Shown here: positions 14,037 through 21,918 of the stretch, one piece after another
How positions within the stretch are numbered: position 1 is the first letter of the stretch
Layout: each line of letters opens with the position of its first letter
Source of the DNA: Chitinophagaceae bacterium
GTDB lineage: Bacteria > Bacteroidota > Bacteroidia > Chitinophagales > Chitinophagaceae
Assembly: GCA_019638595.1 (NCBI GenBank)
Contig: JAHBTJ010000038.1
Coordinates: 1 to 35,510 of the forward strand
Direction: 5' to 3'
DNA length: 35,510 nt
Program-made: the position numbers and the translations under genes
Notes under the pieces: model-generated
The model's input: only the letters and a program-made list of their open reading frames with translations
Told to the model about the DNA's origin: nothing
Database searches by the model: none

Positions 14037-14705
14037 CTACCGGGTATATTCTTTCACACTACCATCGGCAGAACCAATGATCACTCTTTCGGCCATGTTA
14101 ATAAATAGACCATTATCCACTACACCTGCTATGCCGTTAAGCTGCGCGTTCAGCAAAGGAGCGTTTGTTATTTGGTTGAAACTGCAATCCAAAATATAAT
14201 TGCCGTTATCGGTAACAAACAGCTTACCGTCTTTATAACGTAAGGCATTGCTGCATCCCAGCGCAGTTATATGCCTGGCTGTATGCTGCCATCCAAAAGG
14301 GATCACTTCTACCGGCAACGGGAACTTACCGAGCGTGGCAACAAGCTTGCTTTCATCGGCAATTACAATAAACCTCCGGCTGGCTTTTGCCACTATCTTT
14401 TCCCTGAGCAATGCCCCGCCACCGCCTTTAATTAAATTGAGGCTGCTATCGGCCTCGTCCGCACCATCAATATCAATATCTATATGGTCTACTTCTTCTA
14501 TACCACTGATCACAATGCCCTTTTCTGCGGCTATTGCGGCGGTGGCCTCGGAAGTTGCCACGGCTGTAATGTGCAATCCACGGGCAATTCTCTGCGCCGT
14601 ATATTCAATTGCCCAGTAAGCCGTGGAGCCGGTGCCCAGTCCTACTATCATTCCGTCCTGTATATATTCCACAGCTTTTAAAGCCGCTGCCTGTTTTCCG
14701 TTCAT
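14037..14705 (-). CDS. rpiA: Ribose-5-phosphate isomerase A
   Basis: The product is 222 residues. It interconverts ribose 5-phosphate and ribulose 5-phosphate in the non-oxidative pentose phosphate pathway, in the cytoplasm. The phosphate-binding GLGTGSTAYWAIE motif lies near the N-terminus, followed by DIDGADEADSSLNLIKGGGGALLREKIVA, which carries the catalytic Asp/Glu and Lys region of RpiA. IADESKLV and the C-terminal substrate loop are also present. Its ATG overlaps the stop of the DUF1080 gene upstream (ATGA), so the two are translationally coupled. Confidence 0.96.
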   Translation of the reverse strand: MNGKQAAALKAVEYIQDGMIVGLGTGSTAYWAIEYTAQRIARGLHITAVATSEATAAIAAEKGIVISGIEEVDHIDIDIDGADEADSSLNLIKGGGGALLREKIVAKASRRFIVIADESKLVATLGKFPLPVEVIPFGWQHTARHITALGCSNALRYKDGKLFVTDNGNYILDCSFNQITNAPLLNAQLNGIAGVVDNGLFINMAERVIIGSADGSVKEYTR

Positions 14706-15073
14706 TCATCCAGTTTTCTATAATATAAATTCCGGGCTTCCGCAGTCATGCCCGGGTTATGACATTGAATTACAAACCTACCTTCTTTATATTCATTATC
14801 GCGGTACGTCATTACCAGTTGTTCCTTTACCCAAATAAAGATACTATCGCCCTTTACTTCAAAATCTTTTACCACCGGCGCAGCGTATAAATGCCCCTGC
14901 CCGTTTTGCCCTATAATAGCTCCGTCTTTAACCAACCATTGCGCATTTCCGCGAGCGGTCCAGCCCGTCAGGTCTTTCCCGTTAAAGAGCGATATCCATT
15001 GTTGCTGAGTGTATGCAACATTTGAAAAGAGCAGCATAAGCAGGCTGCCCGTAGCAATAATCGTATATTTCAT
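14702..15073 (-). CDS. Shortened DUF1080 (3-keto-disaccharide hydrolase-like) secreted protein
   Basis: The product is 123 residues. The signal peptide is MKYTIIATGSLLMLLFSNVAYT, followed by the DUF1080 opening QWISLFNGKDLTGW, WLVKDGAIIGQNGQGHLYA and KDFEVKGD. After that the sequence jumps to a short C-terminal part (GRFVIQCHNPGMTAEARNLYYRKLDE). Usual members are ~200 residues or more. The central strands with the NSGI and YEVQI motifs are missing, so there appears to be an in-frame internal deletion of roughly 80 residues. It may be non-catalytic or a remnant. The full-length family acts on 3-keto-sugars and glucans in the periplasm. It overlaps rpiA by 4 bases. Confidence 0.75.
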   Translation of the reverse strand: MKYTIIATGSLLMLLFSNVAYTQQQWISLFNGKDLTGWTARGNAQWLVKDGAIIGQNGQGHLYAAPVVKDFEVKGDSIFIWVKEQLVMTYRDNEYKEGRFVIQCHNPGMTAEARNLYYRKLDE

Positions 15074-15149
15074 GGCTTCTCCCCTTTTAAAGGTACTGTA
15101 ATACAGGTAAGAGCGCCGGTAAACGCTCCAATACTATTTGTACGCCTCA

Positions 15150-18071
15150 TTAATCCTCCAATCCCCGGTTTTTGCCCTTCATTACAGCAGGCACCCCATC
15201 GCGCAACCATTCAGCCGGGCGCTCTCCTTTTAACAACCAGTCAAAAAACTGCTGCTCCCTCACCTGTATGTCCTTCCTGTTTTTCCGTTCCACCAGGTTA
15301 TGCGCTTCTCCATTGTAGTTTAGCATCCATACCGGTTTGTTGAGCCTGCGCATGGCGGTAAAAAGCTCAATACCCTGGTACCAGGGTACCGCTCCGTCGT
15401 TGTCGTTGTGCATAATTACAAGCGGGGTAGCCACTTTAGGAAGGTGGAAAAGCGGCGAGTTCTCCATATACAACTGTGGCTTTTCCCATAAAGTAGCGCC
15501 AATACGGCTTTGTGTTCTTTCATACTGGAACTGCCTGTTCATCCCGCTCTCCCAGCGAATGCCGCCATAGGCGCTCGTCATATTGCTGACCGGCGCGCCT
15601 GCCCAGGCAGCCTTAAACAGCCTGGTTTGGGTAATAAGATAAGCGGTTTGATAGCCTCCCCAGCTTTGTCCCTGCAAGCCCATTCTGGTACTGTCTGCCC
15701 AGCCTTTTTTTACCAGTGCCCTTGCCCCGCTTACAATATAGTTGTACGCGCTTTTTCCCGGATGACCGATAGCATACTCGATATCCGGTGCAAAAACCAC
15801 GTATCCCCTGCTTACAAAAAAAGAAATATTCAAGCGGCTGGGCGTAGGCGCCGGCGGTACGTAAGTAAACAGCCCATCGCTCAGCTTTTCGTAAAAATAG
15901 CAGATAACAGGATACTTTTTCTTAGGGTCGAAATTTTCGGGCTTGTATACAATACCGGTCGCTTCCTTTCCATTATAAGCCTTCCATTTAAACAGCTCGG
16001 CGGTACCCCAATTGTATTTACTTTGCTGGAGATTGATAGCGCTTAATTTTATTTCTTTCTGCCAGCCGGTATTCAGGTAAATATCCGGCGATTGAACGAA
16101 CGATTCTTTCGTATAAATATATGAGGATGTATTCTTTGCTTTCTCCAGGGCGTTCCCGATGGCATAAGCGCCGCTCATAATAGCCACGGGGCGGGCATTG
16201 CTTTGCAGCTTATACGAAGCCAGCCCATCGTATTTAGTAGTTTCATTAAACGTACCCAGCAACAGATCCTGGGTAGGCGCAATATACCGTTCTTCGGGAT
16301 CTGTTTTAATATAACGGTAAACTGTTTTGTTTTTGCGTCCTTCACCGCCGGTAATATTAACCGGAGCTATAACATTCAATGGATCAAGCTGCCAAATATC
16401 GTACCTGTCGTAAACCAATACGGTAAGATCCCCTCCTGTCCATCCCATTACACCATAGGAATACGGATCATCGGGCATATCAAAATCTTCCCTGTATAAC
16501 CTGGAAGTTACTTTGGCTGAAATATTTCTTTCAACGCCATCGCGCCAGGTAAAATATTGCTTTGCCTTCTGATCGTACCACAAAATAAATTTTCCCGCGG
16601 CAGATACTGATATATTCCCGGCAACATTCTTTTTTACCAATTGCCTTGAACCATTATCGGGACTGATAGCATATATATCTTTCCTGGTTCTTCCCTCCCA
16701 TTGCGATGCAACCCTGTTGCTGACATCGCTTATACCCACTGCCAGCTCTCCATCGCCGTCTTCCGTGAGCATCACTTCGGGCACTTTTGTATCTGCCAGT
16801 TGAACAAAAATTTTACTTTCTGTATTGATAGTTGCCAGGTAACTTCTTTTCAGCTCCCGGTCAAGATTTTTCAACTGTACTGTTTGCAGGTAATCGTCCT
16901 TATAATTCCATATATCCACTTTCACCAGGTCAATATCAACCAGCGATGTATCCTTTAACGCGGGTATGGGCGCTGTTCCGGCAAATAATCTTTTGCCCGA
17001 CCTGCTGAAACTCAGCTTCGCGTTTTCGCTGATACCCCAGCCTACGGGAACGCCCGGCGTATTTTTATCGGCTATCATCAGGGCGCTGTCCTGCCCGTTT
17101 TGCCAGTACCACAGCTTATAAAATTTGCGCAACGACTTTGCGCTGCTGTCACGCTCAGCAACAAAGGCTACCCGGTACCCCTCCTTATCAATAGCATAGT
17201 TTTTAAAATCGTTCCCGCCCTTCATAATAGTATCAAACCTCTCTTCTACCGAACGAAATAATGAAATTACTTTGGGGACAAGACTGTCTTTTTTGGGAGG
17301 AGCAGTTTCGAGCAGGAGAATATTACCATTTTCGCTCCACTGGTATTCTTTTACAAAGGGAATACTGCGCTGTGTATTTTGCTGAAGATTGTAAATGATC
17401 AGTGTGGTACCTTCCGGTTCTCCCGGTCCTGGTCCGCCTTCATCATTGGCGTCGGAAGGATAACCATCAATATCATTTTTTATGACCGGCGGATTGCTGA
17501 TCTTCTTTCTTTTTTTAGCCAACTCGGGGCTTATTGTTTCATTTGATTTTCGGACCGAATCCCAAACCACCGCTAATGAATCTTTCTCTTCTTTCTTTGA
17601 AGTATCGGCAAGCGGCTTTTCCAAATGCCATGCTACCCATTTATTGTTTTTTTCCGGTACCCGGAACGATTTTACACGCGCGGTTTTAAAAATACTGTCT
17701 TTTCCTAGCTCAATGATCGCCAGCGAATCCTTCGGAAAATCATCGGGGGTTTTCTTTTTTATACGGGCCTGCCTGGTATCGGCATACAGGGGCTTGATCT
17801 TACAAACCAGGAACCTGCTATCCTCTGTAAAAAACAGGCTGTACCCCCTGTCTATGCTCTTTTTATAGGTTTGATCCGCCGATTGTATTTGCAATACGCC
17901 GTCTCCTTCCTGAACGTTTACCACATACGCTATCCATTTGCCGTCGTTACTTATTTTTTTTTCACCAATGCTTTGCCAGCCGTCATACACCGAATGATCC
18001 AGCGGCTTTTTACTTTGAGCGAAAAGCACAGTGTTGATACATAACAATATTACCAGGAATATCTTTCTCAT
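15150..18071 (-). CDS. Secreted S9-family prolyl oligopeptidase-like peptidase
   Basis: The product is 973 residues. The signal peptide is MRKIFLVILLCINTVLFAQ. A long beta-propeller-like region of ~680 residues follows, and then the alpha/beta-hydrolase domain. The nucleophile is Ser803 in GQSWGGYQ, with Asp892 in HNDNDGAVPW and His924 in NGEAHNL, the Ser-Asp-His triad of S9 enzymes. The GxSxGG context is that of the DPP/acylaminoacyl-peptidase group. It would cleave short peptides in the periplasm. It is 200 or more residues longer than typical DPP-IV; a Pro/Gly-rich insert (DEGGPGPGEPEG) lies near residue 215. It stands alone, 76 bases from the DUF1080 gene. Confidence 0.9.
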   Translation of the reverse strand: MRKIFLVILLCINTVLFAQSKKPLDHSVYDGWQSIGEKKISNDGKWIAYVVNVQEGDGVLQIQSADQTYKKSIDRGYSLFFTEDSRFLVCKIKPLYADTRQARIKKKTPDDFPKDSLAIIELGKDSIFKTARVKSFRVPEKNNKWVAWHLEKPLADTSKKEEKDSLAVVWDSVRKSNETISPELAKKRKKISNPPVIKNDIDGYPSDANDEGGPGPGEPEGTTLIIYNLQQNTQRSIPFVKEYQWSENGNILLLETAPPKKDSLVPKVISLFRSVEERFDTIMKGGNDFKNYAIDKEGYRVAFVAERDSSAKSLRKFYKLWYWQNGQDSALMIADKNTPGVPVGWGISENAKLSFSRSGKRLFAGTAPIPALKDTSLVDIDLVKVDIWNYKDDYLQTVQLKNLDRELKRSYLATINTESKIFVQLADTKVPEVMLTEDGDGELAVGISDVSNRVASQWEGRTRKDIYAISPDNGSRQLVKKNVAGNISVSAAGKFILWYDQKAKQYFTWRDGVERNISAKVTSRLYREDFDMPDDPYSYGVMGWTGGDLTVLVYDRYDIWQLDPLNVIAPVNITGGEGRKNKTVYRYIKTDPEERYIAPTQDLLLGTFNETTKYDGLASYKLQSNARPVAIMSGAYAIGNALEKAKNTSSYIYTKESFVQSPDIYLNTGWQKEIKLSAINLQQSKYNWGTAELFKWKAYNGKEATGIVYKPENFDPKKKYPVICYFYEKLSDGLFTYVPPAPTPSRLNISFFVSRGYVVFAPDIEYAIGHPGKSAYNYIVSGARALVKKGWADSTRMGLQGQSWGGYQTAYLITQTRLFKAAWAGAPVSNMTSAYGGIRWESGMNRQFQYERTQSRIGATLWEKPQLYMENSPLFHLPKVATPLVIMHNDNDGAVPWYQGIELFTAMRRLNKPVWMLNYNGEAHNLVERKNRKDIQVREQQFFDWLLKGERPAEWLRDGVPAVMKGKNRGLED

Positions 18072-18294
18072 AATGCCTGTTTTATAAAAGAGAGCGCAAT
18101 TTAAGATTTAGACCACAGATGGTGCCATTCAAAATACCTTAAAAGTGTATTACGGGAAAAATATTCCGGGCAGGAATGCAACAGGATGTATATTGAAGCT
18201 AAGTTTTCTTACATGAAATCCTTAAGGGAAGACAAAATATCCGCACTATGCCTTGCAGCGCTTTTTAATTTTTAAAACTACCCGTTTGGTTGAG

Positions 18295-19074
18295 TTAACT
18301 TACTACCTTGGCATGTACCACCGGAGTTGAAACATAATTGTTCTGCACTTTGCGGCGATAGTTTTTGAACATGCTCAGCCATTGTATTTTGAGCACCCCC
18401 AGCACTCCTTCTTTTACAATGTTTTTATTCATTTTGGATGTGCCGTACTTACGATCAATGAATGTAATGGGTATTTCCACTATTTTAAAGCCCAGCTTCC
18501 AGGCGGCAAATTTCATTTCAATCTGGAATGCATACCCTACAAAGTTGATCTCATCAAAATTTATGCTTTCCAGCACTTCCCGTTTATAACAAACAAACCC
18601 AGCCGTAGGATCTTTAACAGGCATCCAGGTAAGGATACGGGTGTACAGCGCTCCTCCTTTCGACAGTACATTTCTGTCCCAGGTCCAGTTTACGGTTTTA
18701 CCTCCTCTTACATAGCGGGAACCCACCGCAACATCGCCCTTACTTTTGCAAGCCTGGTAAAGCCTTTCCAGGTCTTTGGGGTTATGTGAAAAATCGGCGT
18801 CCATTTCAAAGATGTAAGCATACCTCCGGTCTATAGCCCATTTAAAACCATGGATATAAGCGGTTCCAAGCCCTTGCTTACCTTCGCGCACCTGTAGGAA
18901 CAATTGCCCTGTATACCTGTTTTGAAGCGCTCTGACGGCATCCGCGGTGCCATCGGGAGAATTGTCGTCCACTACCAGCACATGAAAATGAAGGCCCATT
19001 TTAAAAATGGCCTGAAGAATAGACTCGATATTCTCACTTTCATTATAAGTAGGTATGATAACAAGCTTTTCCAA
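18295..19074 (-). CDS. Family 2 glycosyltransferase (polyprenol monophosphomannose synthase type)
   Basis: The product is 259 residues. It begins MEKLVIIPTYNESENIESIL and has the nucleotide-sugar pattern LVVDDNSPDGTADAV, followed by MDADFSHNPKDL (DxD metal site) and SRYVRGGKTVNWTWDRNVLS. This order is typical of dolichol/polyprenol-phosphate mannosyl- or glucosyltransferases, which load a sugar on undecaprenyl phosphate at the cytoplasmic face. No C-terminal membrane helices are present, so it is the soluble or peripheral form. The sugar cannot be fixed from sequence. It lies 66 bases from the exonuclease stop and may be cotranscribed with that gene. Confidence 0.88.
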   Translation of the reverse strand: MEKLVIIPTYNESENIESILQAIFKMGLHFHVLVVDDNSPDGTADAVRALQNRYTGQLFLQVREGKQGLGTAYIHGFKWAIDRRYAYIFEMDADFSHNPKDLERLYQACKSKGDVAVGSRYVRGGKTVNWTWDRNVLSKGGALYTRILTWMPVKDPTAGFVCYKREVLESINFDEINFVGYAFQIEMKFAAWKLGFKIVEIPITFIDRKYGTSKMNKNIVKEGVLGVLKIQWLSMFKNYRRKVQNNYVSTPVVHAKVVS

Positions 19075-19140
19075 ACAGATATTGTATAGTTTAAAGCAAA
19101 ATTAAATGGTATACTACAGAATATAATTGATTCATTTATT

Positions 19141-19911
19141 TTACGCTTTCTTTAACAGGGTACGGTTCAGTATTTCCGTTAATTTTTGTTTGGTGTGCAT
19201 AGGAAAGTCGCCCTTCATCATCCAGTCATAATACTGGGGCTCAATTTTAAGAACCTCTGTTACCGCCCGTCCTTTGTGCTTACCGAAATTAAAGATTTCT
19301 ACGCCATTTTCCATTATAAACCGGCGGGCGAAATCAACGATTTGCTCATGCCCTGTAAATTTTATCACCGATTCCACGGTAGTACCCAACTGTGAATACC
19401 GCTGTAATTGCGATTCCAGTATTTCAAAGGTCGCCTGCGCATCTGCTTCAGCGCTGTGGGCATTATCCAGGTTCTTATCGCAATAAAACCTGTAGGCCGC
19501 ACTTAATGTACGGGGTTCCATCATATGATACACTTTCTGCACATCCAGCAGATGCTTGTCGGATATATCAAAATTCAGGCCTGCCCGCAAAAATTCCTCT
19601 ACCAGTAAGGGAAGATCAAAACGATTTGAATTATAGCCGGCCAGGTCGCAGTTTTCAAGGAACTGCCTTATTTCATTGGCTACCTGCTTAAACACCGGGG
19701 CGTCCTTTACCATTTCGTTAGTAATACCATGAATATCTGACGACGCTTTAGGAATAGGCATTTGCGGATTGACAAGTTTCCTTTTTACCACCCTTGAGCC
19801 ATCGGTCTGCAGCTTAACAATAGCTATTTCAATAATACGGTCGGTAGATAGGTTTACTCCTGTTGTTTCAAGATCTATAAACGCTAACGGACGGGTGAGT
19901 TGTAATGGCAT
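19141..19911 (-). CDS. DEDDh 3'-5' exonuclease with NFGKHKG tail
   Basis: The product is 256 residues. The exonuclease domain (about 8-175) shows Exo I FIDLETTG (Asp13, Glu15), Exo II YNSNRFDLPLL (Asp99) and Exo III HSAEADAQA (His152, Asp157). This is the DEDDh set of the DnaQ/PolC epsilon family, using two metal ions. From about 200 a second small domain carries NFGKHKGRAVTEV and ends QYYDWMMKGDFP, as in DUF3820-type modules that often accompany such exonucleases. It is likely a stand-alone DNA or RNA trimming enzyme rather than the polymerase proofreading subunit. It is divergent from the small lipoprotein gene. Confidence 0.88.
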   Translation of the reverse strand: MPLQLTRPLAFIDLETTGVNLSTDRIIEIAIVKLQTDGSRVVKRKLVNPQMPIPKASSDIHGITNEMVKDAPVFKQVANEIRQFLENCDLAGYNSNRFDLPLLVEEFLRAGLNFDISDKHLLDVQKVYHMMEPRTLSAAYRFYCDKNLDNAHSAEADAQATFEILESQLQRYSQLGTTVESVIKFTGHEQIVDFARRFIMENGVEIFNFGKHKGRAVTEVLKIEPQYYDWMMKGDFPMHTKQKLTEILNRTLLKKA

Positions 19912-20093
19912 GCCTGTATAATTGATTTTATATAGGTGGCAAACTTCGGAAATTAGTTTGACACTTAATTACCAATTGTTAAGAAAATACCAAACATCAA
20001 CCAAAATGGCGCTTTGCCGCATGCCTGATTTGGTGAAGTGGCATAGTCTTTGTTTCTTTACACTGTCCTACGGTATTTCCAATTCCCCTCTTG

Positions 20094-20147
20094 AAAAATA
20101 ACATTTATTTCCTACTCCTACTGGCGCCAAGCTGTAATGTTATTTTT
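20094..20147. terminator. Strong hairpin with U-tract in the exonuclease-lipoprotein gap
   Basis: AAAAATAACATT (20094-20105) and AATGTTATTTTT (20136-20147) are perfect 12-bp inverted repeats with a 30-base loop, and a T-run ends the right arm. It can act on both strands. On the minus strand it may stop transcripts from the polysaccharide locus before they reach the exonuclease. On the plus strand it would end or attenuate a leader 20 bases before the lipoprotein ATG. Confidence 0.5.
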
Positions 20148-20167
20148 TAACTCAAAAGACTTCAGAC

Positions 20168-20284
20168 ATGAAAAAGATTTTAGCAATTGCCCTGATCGTT
20201 ATTGCATTGGGAGCCACTTTTACTTCCTGCACCTCATCAAGAGGAGGCTGCAAAGCAACGAATGGAATGGTTGGATACAGGTAA
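20168..20284 (+). CDS. Very small lipoprotein (38 residues)
   Basis: The frame is MKKILAIALIVIALGATFTS, Cys21, then TSSRGGCKATNGMVGYR. It has a complete lipoprotein signal (TFTSC) and a mature part of only 18 residues with one more cysteine. Short lipoproteins ending in a G-C-x-A-T-x-G-x-V-G-Y type tail recur in Bacteroidota, but no function is known to me. A purine-poor leader with a strong hairpin lies upstream and a clear terminator downstream, which supports an independent gene. Conservation of the tail elsewhere would settle whether it is real; the signal and terminator make this likely. Confidence 0.7.
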   Translation: MKKILAIALIVIALGATFTSCTSSRGGCKATNGMVGYR

Positions 20285-20316
20285 AAAACGTAATACCGTA
20301 TTGTAGAGAAATCAGT

Positions 20317-20347
20317 AAGGTTATCTGTGTAAACGATAACCTTTTTT
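20317..20347 (+). terminator. Rho-independent terminator of the small lipoprotein gene
   Basis: AAGGTTATC (20317-20325) pairs perfectly with GATAACCTT (20335-20343) around a 9-base loop and is followed by TTTT up to 20347. It sits 33 bases after the stop codon. Confidence 0.8.
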
Positions 20348-20351
20348 ATTT

Positions 20352-21899
20352 TTAATAAGGGGAAACAATAGTTACCACGCTTTCTGCAGGAAGTATAACA
20401 TTACTGCCTGAAGCAGTACTTTTGGTAAGGTCCTGTGTTGCAGTTGTTGTATAAATGTTTACAGGCTTTGACCCACTTTGCCCGGAGACTGTGGCAATAT
20501 TACAACTTAGATTTTTTTGCCGGTTACTTTCATTAACGGCCACGATCACTATTTGCTTTTTGTTTTCATCAACATAGGCTGAAGCATATACTCCGGGTGA
20601 AGACAACCGGAGCTCCGCTCTTTTCATACCGGGACGTACAAAGCGGCTATAGTTACCCAAAGCCCACATCATCTTGCTGCTGTAATATTTGCCATCTGTT
20701 TTGCTCATGTCAGTATATACCAAACCGTCTTTGTAATCGTAAGGCGATATTGCCAGCCACCATTGCCAGGCTGCAGCATTGGCATTTACAAGATCATTGT
20801 ATATAAGTTTACCCAAATACAGCGCAGGCTTTATGCCAAGGTCTTTTCCTTCGCCTTTAATATCGCCACTGTTATCACCCAAAATACAATACTCCGATTG
20901 CCAGAATTTTAATCCATTGATTTGAGATATAGTATTGGATACCTGCTGACGGGTTTTAACTGCTGCTTCAAAAGGCGAGCTGGTAAAATAGCTATGTGCC
21001 GCTACAGTTTTGCTAACATGTGGCAGGTTGCCGATATAATCGGGCGATGTTTCATTGAAGAAAGCATTCACCTGGCTGCCCTTGCCCGGCTTATCATGGT
21101 CTTCGTACAAATAATAATATTCTCCTGCTTCGGGTAAAAGGATTTGGGTAGCTAGCTGGTTATCCTGCAGCGCTTTATTGATAGATTTAACTATACCGCT
21201 GATATCCGTATTATAGTAAGGGCTGCCTTCCTGCCCGCCATCACTCCAGTCCCATTGTGGTTCATTTACGGGACTTATATAATTAAAGTCAACACCAGAT
21301 TTTTGTTTGAGACCTTTGATAGTGGTGGTAATATAAGTAGCAAAATCCTGGTAATGGTCTGCATCTATATTACAGACTTTGTTGCTTGCAAAGGCTTTTC
21401 TATTTCGTGTATACTGTACCGGCGGGCTGTTATAGAAACCAATAAAATCTTTTACGCCCCGTTGTTTGGCCGCCTGTAAAAACCATACCTGTCCCTGTTG
21501 GCGACTCCAGTTATAATTATTGTCTGCGTCTAAAAAAGATTCCGCCCTGCGCCATTCATCTTTGATGCCGCTTGCTTCGCCTTGTTGCGCACTGCCCGCA
21601 CCAAAATTAAAACGCCATGCAGAAAGCCCTATACCTTTCGGAGAACCATCCTGCAGGGTATCCATACTGAATAACCAGTCAGCGATCGCATTCTTTTTAT
21701 CATCCGGCCAATTGCCTACAAACTGGCATGACCATGCATCAGAAGCTGCGAAATTATCTATGGTTTGAAAAGTGAGAGCAGGATCAACGGTAACCATTAT
21801 CGCTGTATCACCGGTTTCTTTTTTTATTTCCTTGTTATTGCAGGCGGTCAGTGCTAATACCGCTGCAGATAGAAAGAGGTATGATACTGATTTGTACAT
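20352..21899 (-). CDS. Glycoside hydrolase family 30 lipoprotein
   Basis: The product is 515 residues. The lipoprotein signal ends ALTAC (Cys20), so it is anchored in the outer or inner membrane. The GH30 (beta/alpha)8 barrel starts after a short linker at FQTIDNFAASDAWS. The acid/base is Glu213 in SPVNEPQWDW and the nucleophile is Glu336 in FWQSEYC. A beta-sandwich tail (from about 420) ends with PAESVVTIVSPY, typical of the family's side domain. GH30 enzymes cut beta-1,6-galactan, beta-1,6-glucan, xylan or glucosylceramide by subfamily; GH2 next door makes a galactan-type substrate plausible but not shown. It starts 19 bases after the GH2 stop, in the same operon. Confidence 0.88.
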   Translation of the reverse strand: MYKSVSYLFLSAAVLALTACNNKEIKKETGDTAIMVTVDPALTFQTIDNFAASDAWSCQFVGNWPDDKKNAIADWLFSMDTLQDGSPKGIGLSAWRFNFGAGSAQQGEASGIKDEWRRAESFLDADNNYNWSRQQGQVWFLQAAKQRGVKDFIGFYNSPPVQYTRNRKAFASNKVCNIDADHYQDFATYITTTIKGLKQKSGVDFNYISPVNEPQWDWSDGGQEGSPYYNTDISGIVKSINKALQDNQLATQILLPEAGEYYYLYEDHDKPGKGSQVNAFFNETSPDYIGNLPHVSKTVAAHSYFTSSPFEAAVKTRQQVSNTISQINGLKFWQSEYCILGDNSGDIKGEGKDLGIKPALYLGKLIYNDLVNANAAAWQWWLAISPYDYKDGLVYTDMSKTDGKYYSSKMMWALGNYSRFVRPGMKRAELRLSSPGVYASAYVDENKKQIVIVAVNESNRQKNLSCNIATVSGQSGSKPVNIYTTTATQDLTKSTASGSNVILPAESVVTIVSPY

Positions 21900-21918
21900 C
21901 CGTGGCTATATTAAAGCG

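Noticed and set aside
15510-16046. 178-codon plus-strand frame opposite the S9 peptidase
   Set aside because: The peptidase is intact with its catalytic triad; no motif appears in the antisense product.
20000-20100. 6S RNA or another known structured RNA before the small lipoprotein
   Set aside because: No clear promoter spacing or recognisable conserved core could be seen; only the hairpin at its end is supported.
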